DNA of 64,000 bases from Gentiana macrophylla (GCA_026214975.1 CM047815.1:76971299-77035298), one strand, 5' to 3'; shown: positions 11,437 to 25,681, counted from the stretch's first letter. Program-made: numbers and translations. The notes: generated by a model from the letters alone, not told the origin.

Positions 11437-12213
11437 ATGGCTGGTGATCATGATCATGATGATGGTAAAATCGATCAATGGCTACCGATCACGGCTAACC
11501 GGAAAGCCAAGTGGTGGTACTCTGCTTTCCACAATGTCACCGCCATGGTCGGCGCCGGTGTCCTCGGCCTTCCTTATACCCTTGCTGCACTTGGCTGGTA
11601 ATTATTTATTTATTTATTTGATCATAATTATCTGTTATTCAATCAAATAATTTTTATATATTTGACAGATCGATATGTTTTTTAATTATATAATTAAATT
11701 AAATATTGTTTGAAATAATACAAAATCAAAGATGTCAACGACGACTATTAATTGAGCTATGAAAATAGTTAGCATTTGTATACTGATTCATCAATATATA
11801 TATATATATAGCATCATTTTCTCTATCGATTTTCAGATATTGTTCACCATGCTATCTCCTGTGTGTCTATTAATTATATATTTACACACCATATATAATT
11901 AATTAAAACCTTGCATATACATCATGCTTAATATATATAATGTGAGATGCATGCACATGATATTCACTTTTGATGCATAAAATGTCATGGATTGTACAAG
12001 TTTATCTATATATTAAGAAAAGATTTAAAAAATGAACCATGTATCTGATATGACTATAAAAATATTGTTGAAAATTAAAACATCTTTGATTGTCGATAAG
12101 GTTAAAATAATTTTTTTAAGATAATTACGCATTTAGGTTTTACCTGATTCTAATTTATTTGTTTTAAAATAAATTAGATCGTCACATTTGAAATATATTT
12201 ATCTTTTAAGCTT

Positions 12214-12286
<73 letters not shown>

Positions 12287-12711
12287 GTTTTGTTTTTGCA
12301 CAAATTTTAGAATGGTCATGTTGCAAATCCTATTTGATGCACCATAACCAATACAAATTTTTATAATTAAAATAGTCCCTCCCATCTTGGAAAATAAACT
12401 ACCAATCAATAATGTTGAAATTGATGACTTGGTGGTCCAAAACTTGCACTTAGACTACCCTAAAATTTCCCTTTTGTTTTTGCGATTATTTTCTGGGTTA
12501 TGGGTCGTCATTATCCCGGTCCAGACATAAAAACAAGTAATATATAGATTAGTTTTCGTTTTTCAGATTAGTTTATTCGTTTTGAAATCTACATATAATA
12601 ATAGAGATTATAACAGATTTTCTTTATTTGTGTCGAAATGTATTTAAGCAAGTGTTGAAGTAAGAATTCATTTAACAATAGTGATCGGGGCACGGAACAA
12701 ATCCATGGAAA

Positions 12712-12765
<54 letters not shown>

Positions 12766-14591
12766 TTAAACCCTGAAAATTTAATCTCATTTGGCTGTTA
12801 TTTAAAAAAAAAAATTCTTAAATTTCTGTATATATGTGCAGTATAAATTCAGTGTATGTATGTATCAAAAATTGTTGATTTAAATAAATGGCAGGGGTCC
12901 AGGGGTGGCAATGCTAATACTGTCATGGATCATCACACTATTTACCCTATGGCAAATGGTAGAGATGCATGAAATGGTACCAGGCAAGAGGCTTGATAGG
13001 TACCATGAATTAGGGCAGGAAGCTTTTGGTGAGAAGCTAGGTCTTTATATTGTGGTCCCTCAACAGTTGGTAGTTGAAGTGAGTACTTGCATTGTTTACA
13101 TGGTTACCGGTGGAAAGTCTCTCAAGAAATTCCAACAGATCGTTAGCCCTAATACTCATAACATCAGGCTCACTTACTTCATCATGATCTTTGCCTCTGT
13201 CCATTTTGTTCTCTCTCATCTCCCCAATTTCCACTCGTTATCCGCCATCTCTTTGTCCGCCGCCGTTATGTCCTTGAGGTACATACTTACATTTGCTGTT
13301 ACTGTGTCACTGTCACTGTGTTACTGTCACTGTTTCTGTCAGAACAACATTACGCGTGCTTAAGATTTCTTTTTGTTTTTGTGTAGTTACTCGACGATTG
13401 CGTGGGTAGCATCGGTACAGAAAGGAAGGTTACCGGATGTGAGCTACGGCTGGAAAGAAGATAACACTGGGGACAATGTGTTCAACTTTTTGAGTGCATT
13501 GGGAGGGATAGCATTTGCTTTTGCAGGACATAATGTGGTTCTTGAAATACAAGCAACAATCCCGTCAACACCGGAGAAGCCATCAAAGAAGCCTATGTGG
13601 AAAGGAGTTATTTGGGCCTATATTATAGTTGCCCTTTGCTACTTTCCAGTTGCAATATTTGGCTATAATTCCTTTGGGAATAAAGTGGAAGACAACATTT
13701 TGATTTCTTTAGAAAAACCTAACTGGCTGATTGCTACTGCTAACTTGTTTGTGGTGATCCATGTCATTGGTGGCTATCAGGTTCTTTTTCAACTATATGT
13801 ATGATACGAGTCTTGATACAGACACAACCAGGGACACATCATCTGTACCATTAATCATGATGAGTTCACACCTGATAAAGAGTTGTGCATGTATCATTGC
13901 TCGTATAGTAAATTTCTGACATTTTAGATGCTTTAATGTTTGTTTTGCCGATCTTTTGTTGAAAATGTGCAATAATCAAAACTTGATTGTAGATTTATGC
14001 TATGCCGGTGTTCGACATGTTGGAGACTCTTCTGGTCAAACAACTGAGATTCAAGCCTACAACTACTCTTCGTTTTGTCACCCGGACCACATATGTTGGT
14101 AATTAATGAACTTAAGAGTAATCATCATACTGATATGATGATCATCTCTGCACTGTTAATCATATTATAAACTAATCATGATCAATGGTCAGAGATCAAC
14201 ATATATACTCTTGTATATTTTTCATAGTATATTTTTCATAATTTTTCATAGTATATTTGACAACTAATCAACATTTTTCTTTGTCTTTTTCACAGCGCTA
14301 ACAATGCTTGTTGGTATAACAATCCCTTTCTTCGGTGGCCTGTTAGGATTCTTCGGTGGTTTTGCTTTAGCCCCAACCTCCTACTTTGTAAGTCATGCTA
14401 ATTATTATCATCATATCATTTACTTTTTTATTTATTTATCATAACATAGTAATAATATGTTTGTATAATTTTCTACTATATGTTTTTCAAAATTATACAT
14501 TTTTATTGCAGCTTCCGTGCATTATTTGGCTGAAACTCAAAAAACCAGCCAAGTACAGCATCTCTTGGTTCGTCAATTGGGTAAGTAATTA

Positions 14592-14644
<53 letters not shown>

Positions 14645-14790
14645 TCTAGTGTTGTACCTGGCTAATGAGCTGTGTGTTTTGACTTATGTAGATCTGCATA
14701 GTCCTCGGTGTAATGTTGACCGTTACATCACCCATTGGTGGATTTGTGGATATATTAAAATCTGCAAAGAGTTATAAATTCTTTTCATGA
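11437..14790 (+). CDS. LHT-type (lysine/histidine transporter-like) amino acid permease
   Basis: Predicted proton-coupled amino acid importer of the plasma membrane (AAAP/ATF family). Seven exons join in one frame with canonical GT-AG introns: 11437-11597, 12895-13278, 13387-13780, 13993-14098, 14296-14387, 14512-14580 and 14692-14790. This gives 434 residues, close to the ~440 usual for LHTs. Recognisable blocks are the N-terminal [20 protein letters not shown] (first membrane helix), [20 protein letters not shown] in the middle, and [20 protein letters not shown]. About ten hydrophobic helices are visible. The start is the first ATG in the exon, followed by an acidic/His leader (DHDHDDG). 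Intron 1 (1.3 kb) carries a long TA microsatellite. No frame damage is seen. Exact substrate (neutral or basic amino acids) cannot be told from sequence. Confidence 0.93.
12216..12282. repeat. TA microsatellite in LHT intron 1
   Basis: About 33 TA units in the first intron. A second tract of CA units followed by TA units lies at about 12,713-12,762 and a third (TA) at about 14,598-14,641 in intron 6. All are intronic. Confidence 0.9.
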
Positions 14791-17290
14791 ATAATTTGGT
14801 TGTTTGAAGGTCTATATATGCAGAAGATGATGATGATAATGGGAATGGCTTGCCATAAAGCTATTATATCATTTTTATTATTTATATTTTATTTTATAAG
14901 TATGATGGTGTGATTTAAGGTAAGGTTTTATTTTATTTTAGACATTGCTATATTATAAAAAAAATCACGATTTCGGAAGATTGTAATTATGTTGTCGTAC
15001 CCTGCAGTTTATTTGGTGGTTTTTCTATCTTTTCGATTTTATTATTATTTTATATCTTTTCAATTTCATTAGTATAATGTTATAGTAACATTTTTTAGTC
15101 ATGATAGATTTTAGGGGTTAAGAAGTAGGAAGAATGAAAATAAGATCTGAAATGGAAAAAAAAAAAGAAAAAAATATATTGGTTGAAGCGACAAAAAACA
15201 CTCGCATTCTTCTACGTATTACATCCTGCATGTGTAGCAATATGTAGTATGAAATAAATGTAATAACACGCGTTTTGTTCTTTCAATCACTATCTTTTTT
15301 TTCATCGTTTTTCCTATTTTAGATTAAAAGCAGTCATCCATGGCCTTTAACCTGTAGATTTTAATATTATTTTAATGCATGTGGACAATCTGCCACATGT
15401 TTTTTCGTAGAGTCTGTTGGCGCATAGATTTCAACAACTCTTTCTCCAAAAAGGACCACTCTAAGTGTGAAATTGAAAATTTCCCTTTGGCTTTGTAAAA
15501 TAGGTGGACTAATTCTTCATTAGTCATTCCATTTACACATATATATATATATGGATGATTTTGAAGCACACAGATTAAAGTCGGCCATGTGATATCCGGG
15601 GCCCAATGCCAACTTACCAAACGAGGTCTTCCATATTTTTAGTATATATATCGTGCTTTAAATTAATAATTATTCAATTTTTATCATACTTCTAACGGTG
15701 TAGGATCTCTAAAATAATATAAATTCGAAGATTTATTAGGGACATTCGTAGTGTTTTTACATTTTTCACAACAGAATTACATTATTTTAATACAAAAAAT
15801 GGATCTATGTAGGGATATTACCCCCTTCCCCTGCACATGGATTTCCCCCTGATCACTAGTACAAATTAATAAACATTATAAACATGAAAAAATCATATTT
15901 AATTCTAAATTAATAAGCGCATTATAACACAACATATTAGTAAAATGCAAACATATATGTTTTCACACGTCTAAAAGAAATATCAGTATTCAAGGAATGA
16001 TTCACATCCTCTATTATTTATTTGTGTTTTATAAAGAGAAAATGAATATTAGAGAGCACTTGATAAGCGACCTTAATATTGCAAGATGCCAAAAATGAAG
16101 GTGTTGTTATTCCTGATCTTATACATAATATTATTAATTAAGTAAATAATTAAATAGAATTAGTTGGATTGTGTGTTACTTACTTTTTAGGTTAAAATTG
16201 TACAACAGAACTGAGCGATATATATTAGTTATTGAATTATTGTACCCATTTTTAATACATGGTTCAAAAAATGCGCCCTTAAAATGTTGGGAGGCCCAGG
16301 CCTCTTGGGTCTATGTCCGGGGCCGGCCTTGATTGGTAATTTATTTGCTTCATTTTTATGATTATGCCTCTAATTTCTTCTTTGATTGTTGTTTCCATTG
16401 CAAGCATGGGTAAGGTAACTAAATCCTTAGTGGATTGGGTGATGTGAAGATGGAAATATATTAGATTCATCTTAGTTGCTTGGATTTGAGTTGGTTTGTT
16501 TACCAAGTTTTCAATTAATTCAAGTTCTGATGATTGCTCTTAATGCTTGTCGGTGTTTCACGGTCACTTGCATGATTTAAGTGTTATTTCAAAAGCAATA
16601 GTAAGAATCGGCATAAAAATCAAGTCATCATAAACACCTAGTAAAACCAATTAGAGTATAGATTTGGTTTCTTGTGTGCGTGGTCCAAATTATTTTGGGC
16701 AATTCATAGCGATTTTTAATGCGTAACTAATCATTCAAGTCTAGTCTTAGTCGATAGATTGATGTTTGGTTATAAAAACATTATTGTGAGAGATCGATTG
16801 ATGTTAAATAAAGAATTGTGTCTTGAATTTGTTGAGAATCCACTAGTGAAACTCGATTCCAAATTATTATGGGAATTCATGTCTAATTCATTGGATCATC
16901 ATCCGAGCTACTCCATTTCATATCATCTCTACTTCATCAAGTTATTGTGTATTTAGTTATTTGAGTGCTTAAGGGCATGTATTGGGTGGTCTTAAGGGCA
17001 ATAATAGATTTATTGTGATATCTTTAAAGGTCCCCTATTAAAATTCACTTTTCTGATAAATTATATAAAAATAGTATTATATATATGTATCATAACTCAT
17101 GTTTACTTCCTGAAACAAATAAATTAACAACTTCAAAATACGAATAATTTTAAGAGTGTAGATAATGATAGAGAAGCCTCAGAAACAAAGAAAAGAAAGT
17201 TATTCAGATTAAGAACTGCATAAAACAAATAAACATAACCAATTTGCTAATTTTACTTCTGTTACTAAATGATAGACATTAATTAATACT
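14791..17290. other. Intergenic region downstream of the LHT gene
   Basis: 14,791-15,150 is the probable 3' UTR and terminator region (T-rich). At about 16,262-16,331 a GC-rich stretch ending GGGGCCGGCCTTG resembles a hAT-type terminus; its partner was not found. Short open frames at 15,372-15,620 and 16,279-16,506 resemble nothing known. No gene is supported. Confidence 0.45.
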
Positions 17291-18185
17291 TAATAATGAG
17301 GAAGAAAAAAGGGAACTTCTGTGAATACCATCATATACAGTTTGGTGGTAAGAATTCCGCTTTCCCTCTCTGCAAATCCATCTTTCACGTGTCACCTGCT
17401 ATTGCAGCACCCAAAAGCTTTATCATTGCTTCTTGGGTTTCCTTAACAATTCGGATTCCACCTGATCTTGCTAATTTTGGATCAACTCAGATCCGACTAC
17501 CTCTTTACTCGCAATATTATGTTTGTTTGTCTAGTTATTATTCAAGTAAGCAGGTTTGACTACTTGATTTAAAGACTGCTGTGCTGACTTGGTCCCCTCT
17601 TGTCAAATTACTGTAACTCTTGATTTGATTCGAGATTTGACTGACCATTGCTTTAGCTGTTTTGGCTAAGAGATAATGAACTTTATGCAATCATGGTAAA
17701 GACTGCTGCTTTAGCATCACATGTTGTGGGGGGACCTGAATTTTAGCTAGAATTGTTCCTCATTAATGGAAGTGTGGGGACTTTTTTGAGTGGATTCATA
17801 GAGCTGGTTAAGTGATTTTTGAGCTAAGCTATAAGATTAAACAATTGGGTTAGTGATACTTGAGCCAATTTGGATGGGGTTGTGATTTTCGAGCCAAGTG
17901 CGACGATTAAACACCTGGGTTTTGCTTTTTGAGCTGGAATCCATTTATTCTGAGAAGCTCTAGTTCAAGCTGGTGATCTGAGTTTGAAGTGAAATCTTTT
18001 GCGCCTAATTCGGCTGCTTCAGTTTGCGCCGGAAGATTTTGGTTGTGATTCTTTGGTTGAAGAAAAGTTGTTTGTTTGTGTTGATAGTGTCAGATATTCC
18101 TTCACGATTACAGAGTAATGGGCCGTTTAACGTTCTGGAAGATTTCAACCGAATAAGAAGGGATGAAGTGAATTAGGCAATCAAT
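17291..18185 (+). promoter_or_regulatory. Probable promoter and 5' leader of the next gene
   Basis: A G-box core CACGTG occurs at about 17,386. Pyrimidine-rich sequence and two to three repeats of 'tgagct/tgagcca' (about 17,800-17,950) precede the coding start at 18,186. The 87-codon frame at 17,296-17,559 has no recognised domain and is probably leader sequence. The transcription start could not be fixed. Confidence 0.3.
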
Positions 18186-21100
18186 ATGCCTCCTTCGCCA
18201 GTAGTAATTAGATGCTCTCCTGGAAGGGAGCAAAGGACAGGAACATATAAGAGGGCGTAGTCTTGAGGGTCCCATTCCATACCGAGACAAGGATGATGAT
18301 CTGGAGCTCTTCAACGAGGTTCAAACCAAAGAAAGTGACAATTTCTTGCTTCAGTCCAATGATGATTTTGAAGACTTGTTCTGTAATTACTCAACTGATG
18401 ATTTTGTTCTTTTTGTCTTCATTCTGTTTCCTATTTTATTTCATCATATCTTTGTCTGGCTTACCGTTATTGGCTATTCATTTATTTGCATTTGCCAGCC
18501 AGCAAATTAAGATATTTTTCAGATTACAAGCTTGGAATTCCAAAACCTTCTGCCGGAGAAAGTAGTGATCTGCTCAATGCAGAAGGGAGAAGAATGATTA
18601 TGACTGGTCAGTTGTTTTTGTTGCTTTACTTGTGCTATGTCCTCTTATGTGATACCCCTTTTCTTTCAAAATTAGTGGCTATCTGCTATAATGAAAAAGG
18701 GCTATTTAATCGATTGATAAAACAAACGACTTGACAGAATCAGGAGGGCATCTGATTTTAATTCTGAAGAACATGTATTATGTAGATAATTAGTCTGTTC
18801 TTGTTATCTGTTTGAGTATTTTGCTTTTGCTTTACTTGTTTAATAAGCTGTAATCTTAAATATAAGGTTGTTAACTCCTCCGGACACCCCACTTTTTACT
18901 TCTTTGGATGACGAGACACATCCAGTCCGTTTGCCATTAAGGGGTAGGCCTCGAAGTCAGCCGATATCAATTTCAAGGTCATCTACTGTAAGTGCATTTT
19001 TCCTTTGTCGCCTTATTCTTTTCAAGCATCGTAAGTTCTGCGAGCATGTTTTTAGATCTTAATCTTTCTTAATGTATTGAACTGTAGATGGAAAAGAGTC
19101 GTCGAGGTAGTGCGAGTCCAAATCGCATGAGCCTATCTCCCGGATCTAGTCATACTACATCTCAATCAAGAGGAAGGCCATCTTCATTACCAGGAACTAG
19201 TCCACCTCCTAGTCTGCGTCATGCCACTCCAACAAGAAGACCATCTCCACCCCCTAGTAAACCTGCTCAAAGATCTTCTACGCCGTCTCCTAGGAGGATG
19301 AGTACGGGTTCTAGTAGTGGCCCTGCAGTGCCATCCCGGGTAAAGGGTAATTCTCCTGCTAAGTCAGGTGGAAGAATTTCATCATCACCCAAAATAAAGG
19401 CCTGGCAAGCTAATATTCCTGGTTTTTCGTCTGAGGTGCCTCCTAACCTGCGGACTTCCCTAGGTGACCGTCCAGCTTCTTATGTCAGAGGGTCTTCACC
19501 GGCTTCTAGAAATGGCTCAAAATCTGGCAGACAGTCGATGTCTCCCACTGCTTCCAGAAGTGTTAGTTCATCACACAGTCATGAAAGGGGCAAGCTTAGT
19601 TCCGACAGTAAAGGTTCAGTGGCATCTTCTGGTGATGATGACGTGGAATCTCTGCTCTCCATCCCAGTCAGCAGCTCCGACCGTTCTTCCCCAAGGAATT
19701 TAAACACATCCATGAACAACAGGAGCCTTGGCTTTTCAAAGAAACCCACCAGAACAGTTACTTCAAGTTCTGCTCCAAAAAGATCTTTAGACATGGCAAT
19801 GCGGCAAATGGTATCTTATTTTCCTTTTCAATTTCTTTGAATAGTTCAGTTTTATAATTACTAAAGAGACTACTATTTGCTGGAGTGAGTTAAATAATAA
19901 TCATATCGTTCATAGATGTTCAGTTCATATATTGAATTATTAAATGGTGCTTTTTGATTGGGATGCTTCTCATAAATTTCTTTGAGGAGGTGTTACCACT
20001 CAATGCGAACATAACTTTAATGAATTGGTTGGATATTAAAATACTTTGAGCAAACATGAATGTTAATTGTTCTGTCTGATGCACTAATGGAATGAACCAA
20101 AAGAGAAAAATGTAATTTTGCAGTAAAATTGCAATTTATCATTGAAGATCAGAATAACGGGTGCACTGATGTACTGGTGTTCCAGGAAGACTCTAGACGA
20201 GTCTTCCCTCTTCCTACAGTTTTTCAGTTTTCGTAGTCTGGGAGTATAGCTGTTTTCATCAAATTGCTTGGGTTAAGTGTTATTTGTGTAACTTTATTTC
20301 TGTGAACTAGCTTAAGTGTATCATCCCTTTTCTTGTTTCCAAAAAATTCAAATATAAGTTTAATCAATTTTCGAAAATACCGAGCATTGTCGAGACATAT
20401 CGACTACGAAAATGGACATTGCAAGCTTTTATAGGAACCCATGGTAAGCTTTTTTAAACGTGTAAAAACCTTATCGTCTCATCATGCGTCGCTGTTTAGT
20501 TTGTATTGTCTTATGAAAGAGCATTGTTAGATAGAAGGCAATTGGTTTTATACAGCAATCAGAATAAACTCTAAGTTTGCTTCTCTGCTAAAATGTTGTT
20601 GGAATCTTAATCTTCCATCCTTTTCTTCAATTTTTAATTGCATGTGTTACTTCTGCTATGCAATGCCCCTACTTATGGATGCAATATCATAGTTGTTCTG
20701 TTGACAATAGTTCACAAGTACTTTCTCTGCATAACTAATATAAACTCTTTAACAAGTGTTTCCTTTGCTTGATGGCTAACTAGTGTATTGGTATGGAGGA
20801 GTTAGTAGCTAAATGATCGTTGTATCTACTTTGGCGTATTACCAATGATATTGTGCGCATTTTGTGCTTTTGTAGGATCACCAAAAAGGGCCTTACAACA
20901 TGTTCAGACCTCTTTTATCTAGTGTCCCAAGTTCAACTTTTTCTGCTACTAAATCAGGTGCTATGCATCGGACAAGTGCATCTAGGAATTCTTCTATCAC
21001 AACTAGCAGCAATGCAAGCTCTGAGTTAGGCTTTAGTGTTGGACATGGTACTAAGGGTATTGAACCAAAGCAGGAGGATCGTGCTAGTGAACGCGTGAAT

Positions 21101-23664
21101 GCAACATATCCTGACATGCACGAAGAAGTATTTTTGTTTGACCAGACTGATTCTATCTTTGAAGATGATCAAATTCATGAGGAGATGCCTCATAGATGCC
21201 ATGTTGATATCGATGACATAACGGAACCAGATACTCTTGGTGATGAGACTTTGATAAGACATGATCTCACTATGGAGATATCAGCTACATCTGACGTCTT
21301 AGACGAGAGACATGATATTTCTACAGATAGTCCCGAAGATATTGTCTTTTGTACAGAATGTGGTTCTAGATTTCGTGTTAGTGAAATAATCGAAGGGGAA
21401 CCAAGGCTTTGTAAGGACTGTAAAGATTTGGAAATATTTTCTAGTATAGCCAATGTACCTAAAATCGATTTAGTTGATATGGATTCACCTGGTTTCTCTG
21501 GAAAGGACGTTGGCCAGTATTCTGTGAAAGATGGTGAAAGCGTTCCAACTAGGCAGCTTTTGATAGATCCACATACGGTTAATTCCTGCATAATTGATGA
21601 AGATAACTGTTCTCAGAAATTGGTGAAAAGGGATCATTCCTGTGTAAATTCAAATGCTGATGTTACAGAAGGAGTAGGTATTCCTCTGTTATTGAGATCG
21701 AGCAGTGGCAAGGGGCCTATTCTTAGAAGTAGGAATTTTACTGCAAGTAGCATGACCTTTGATGGTTTTTCTCATATGAGAGACAGTGCAACAAGTACTC
21801 GGAGCTCCGTTGGTCATGGGAGTGTGTCAGCCTCGTCTTCCATTGATTTGGGGTCCACTAAACAATCAGAGGCTCGTTTTCTTCGCCAACTAAGTGGCAG
21901 AAAATCTGATAATGGAAGTTACAAATCTGAGTTGTATATGAAGCACCAGCATTCTGTCTCATCATTATCTGAAACTTCTACTCCTGCCTTCCCTGTCTCA
22001 AGCTGCCCTGAAGAAATTTTTGAGGCGTCTGTTAACAATGCCCGAGAAATAATTGCTGATGCGATTTGTATGGATCTGCAAGAACGTGCCTTTTTGCATG
22101 GTGAAGCTCAAGAAGGTGACGGTTTAAGCATAGATATTGAAAGCAATGGAAACTGGAGAACTGTTTCGGATTTGTCAAGCTCTAGTACGAGTATTCATGT
22201 AAGGGATGCTTCAATGGCGTCAGCTTCAATTTTCGAAGATTCTGATTTGCTGGACAGTGGCGAAAACCCGACAAATAGTTACATCAATGGGATTGAAATT
22301 GAACAAGACGATGCATCATCTACACAGCCTGAAAATTGCCCTGGCAGAGTGAATGTAGCAGAAATTAAGGAAGATGATGTGGTGTCTCCTGATTCGGTAT
22401 TTGAAATCAGTTCCCATAATTCGAAAAGCAGCTTAGAAGACTTACAAGAAGAGCCTTCTCAATCTGTAGCTTCTGTTGAAGATTCTACTCACCAAAAGCA
22501 TGCACAAATCACTCTTGGTATGTTCTCCTGTGATACCATTTCAGCTTTCAACAAATTTCAGTTTTTCAAATTTTATTTTCCAGTTCTTAATTATCAATCA
22601 GTTACGAATTAAAAAAATTCTTACGCTGGGACTTACTTAGACTAGCTAAAGATGAACTATGACATGATTGATGAACCTGACAAATATATTCTTCAATGAA
22701 TTTATGTGACAATCATCTAAAAGGACTACATGAAGCAGTTCACAAGTTATCATCTCATGAAAAAGCTTAACATTAGCATCCATCCATCCATCCATACATA
22801 CATACATACATACATGTGTACACTTCAGAATCCGTACCTACCACTGCTTCTAGGCTAAAAACTGCAGAACGATTTTCATCAGTAGCAATGGCAATTTTCA
22901 GCTAATAGAGCAGCAGTGAAACCCTGGATCCTCATCTTTACCGAAAGGCTGAATCTTGTATATAATAATCAGTATTGGCATCTGGAGGTCAAAAAGTTTT
23001 AATCTTTATTTTCATTGTTTCTTGTTTATGGATGTTTACTCTATAGCGTTATTGCTGGCTGTGTGAATCAAGTATTTCTGAGCTACAATGATTTTGCAAT
23101 AGAGCAATAGTGAAAAATATGCTACATATGAATTAATCCGTTGCATTCTGGAATTCATGAATTTCCTTCCAGATCGGTCTCAAGAAATTTCTTTACCCCA
23201 TATAGTGGGAATCGGGAATAATGTTCCAATTATTTGATTAGTTTCAATTTATGCTAGATGATGATGATGGGCTAGGAGGAAACCATAAAAGAAGCTTTAC
23301 TTTAGAAGAAGCAACAGATGCAATCCTCTTCTGTAGATCAATTGTCCACAATCTAGCTTATGAAGCTGCAAATTTAGCAGCAGAAAAGACACCTCTCTTC
23401 CCTTAGAGCCACTCCAACCTGTTGGCAACAACAGATGGGATCATCAAAGCCCCCACATTCAAGAAGACGGAATTCCAAATTGCAAAGACCTAGTAGGCAA
23501 AAGGCGGCGGTGGAAACAGATGCAAAACCTCCCCAGTAGTAGTCGATGATGTAAGCGATCAAAGTGGTGAAGTTTCTTCAACACGTATAGTTAGTGCTAA
23601 TAATAAAGGTGACACTGTAAAGCCTCTAAAGCTGGAATCCAAGTGCAACTGCGCCATAATGTGA
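18186..23664 (+). pseudogene. Ser/Pro-rich plant protein with CaaX-type tail; frame broken at five sites
   Basis: Resembles a plant family of large, basic, serine-rich proteins of unclear role (Arabidopsis At1g27850/At3g08670-like, from memory). Exons: 18186-18382, 18499-18606, 18867-18987, 19088-19810, 20876-22517 and 23258-23664, all with GT-AG borders in matching phase. Conserved blocks seen: MPPSPVVIRCSPGRE at the start, LRYFSDYKLGI, LLTPPDTPLF, RGRPRSQPISISRSST, SLRHATPTRRPSPPPSK, and a CTEC...CKDC pair (about 21,353-21,421) that could bind zinc. The last residues are CNCAIM, whose final four fit a farnesylation CaaX box. The frame breaks at about 18,257 (G run), 18,585 (G run), 23,395, 23,437 (G run) and 23,530 (C run); each looks like loss of one or two bases. 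Intact splice sites and long open exons argue for sequencing undercall in homopolymers rather than long decay, but a young pseudogene is possible. Confidence 0.75.
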
Positions 23665-25672
23665 TGTGATGGAAAATGATGGTTCTGGTTCTGGTTCTGG
23701 TTCATTCAGCTGAAATTATCGCAGCCCTAGTTTTTGTAAGAAGCTTATAGAGGGGGAATCTAGGATCAAATCCCAGTTTTTTTTGTTGTTGGTTGCATTT
23801 GTTTTTTTTTTTTTTTTTGAGAAATAATCAGTGTAAAGTTTGTAGTTATTTGTAGTGTCATATAGTAACACAAGGCTTTGGAAGTTTGATACACTTCCTT
23901 TTTTGCCATATTCTTGATCACATTTGTATATGGTTTCCACTCAACTTGACTAGAGAGCATGCTTGATTTTTTTGTCAGCTTTGTATAATCTTCTGTTGTA
24001 ATAATGTAAAGATAAAGATTTTTTATTACCCTTCCAATAACCCCAGACGATGCTCAAAATCTTCACCGATCGATTAAGAACCGGGTAATTGGGCTTCGTG
24101 AGGATAACCCAACTACTTTAACTTGTGGATTTGTTGATTGATTATAGCCGAGCAAATGAGAAATTGGCAGCCTCGTACCATTTCTTGTAAGGGATTAAAT
24201 TTATTAACGTAGTTACGAAAGTTGAGGAAGGCGATCATTTTATAGGTCTCCCCATGTCGGGAGTAGATCATGTGGCCATTGAAGTCGTGGTCAATGACTT
24301 GAAGCAGTTAAGAGGCGATCATGGCCTGTATGTATAAGTCATGGAACTGTTACAAGATCATAGGTTAATGTCTTGTTTGACTATGTAACCGTTGTCTGAG
24401 TTCATTTGTAGACTTATACCGAGTTGTGGGTACTAGACCGAGGTGAGCGAGCACCACGTCGGGTGGTGCAGTGGTAAATATCCTATTTGAACATACCAAC
24501 AAAAACAGAGGACGATATGCATCATGGCGGAAATATGAGTGTCATGCACGTTGTACTGAGGTTGATGTCGACTTGAGGTCAGAAGTACTGTTGAGCCTAC
24601 TAGACCCGGTTTACTGAGAATATCCGGAATGGCACATTTGAGTGCCACATGTATAATGTCGGGTCACGCCATGTCAAAAGCTCCAAAGGCCTGAGCTAGA
24701 ACGGAGGTTGTAGGTTAGGTTTGTTTTGAGAATGACGTGGCACGACAGGAATGGCAAGGATAGGAGAATTAAGTTACTTAAAATTGATAGGGGAATTAAC
24801 GAAGCAAGGATCCCTTCAAGTGAAAAGGTCAATTGAACTGTCAAGTACAAATATTATTAGACATTCCCAGCAAAAACAATGTAATTTTGATTAAAAAAAA
24901 AAAAAAAAACAACGGTTAGATCATTTTCACATTATGTGTGTGGTTTAGACTACTTGCATTTGAGATTTAATTTGAGTCTCTCACTTGAGAAGATCCCGCC
25001 TTGCATTAACGTTGTGCCTTGCATAGTTGCATTAACGTTGTGTCCTTGTGTATTCAAAGGACATTGATCCATTGGTCAAACATTTTTGTAATTTAAACAT
25101 GATAGAGTAAGAATAAATGACGACGAAGAGGGAAATCAGAACGAAAAAATAATTGGATAAGAAAAACAAATCAACTGTTAATAACCTCAAATCCACTGTT
25201 TGCTGCAGTGGAACTGACATCAAATCAAATAGTCAACTATTCCATTGTTTATGTGTTCTTTTTATTCAAAAATGACCTCGAAAATAACGTGGGAAAAATA
25301 TCAAATGAGGTGTCTAAATAAAGATGACGAAATAGGAAAAAAAGTGGTGACAGATTACCATCTTTGTAACAATCAGATCAAAAGATATATTAATTTTTTT
25401 AATTGAATATGAGAGAATCATAATTACATTGGAATAAAAACTTGTTATTTTTACCAAATAAAATATTTCAGTGTCATTACATATTTCTATTTTCAATTTA
25501 TCATTTTTAATAATAAAGCCTTTATTCTATCCAAAAAAAAAAATAGTAAAGCCTTTAAACAATTACACAAGCCTCCTTCGAGATTTTTGCACTATTTTTT
25601 GAATTTTTAGGGGTAAACTTTTTTTTGAACTAAAAGTGTATTATTAACACTTCCATAATCGACTTCATTGCG
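23665..25672. other. Intergenic region before the giant MULE
   Basis: 23,665-24,030 is probable 3' UTR, including 'ggttctggttctggttctgg' just after the stop codon. 24,030-24,840 is more GC-rich and may be an old element remnant, with 'gggtggtgcagtggtaa' near 24,465 resembling a pol III A box of a SINE, without a convincing B box. 24,890-24,911 is an A run. No gene is supported. Confidence 0.4.
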
Positions 25673-25681
25673 TGTTTTTTC
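25673..25681. repeat. Left 9-bp target-site duplication of the MULE
   Basis: TGTTTTTTC, identical to 43,417-43,425 on the other side of the element. Nine base pairs is the characteristic duplication length of Mutator-like insertions. Confidence 0.85.

Noticed and set aside
12206..12409. Open frame over TA repeats
   Set aside because: Ile-Tyr repeat product of a microsatellite in the LHT intron; the same applies to 27,869-28,072, 28,020-28,460 and 41,414-41,825.
24433..24648. 71-codon minus-strand frame in the intergenic region
   Set aside because: No family resemblance and no splice or promoter context.
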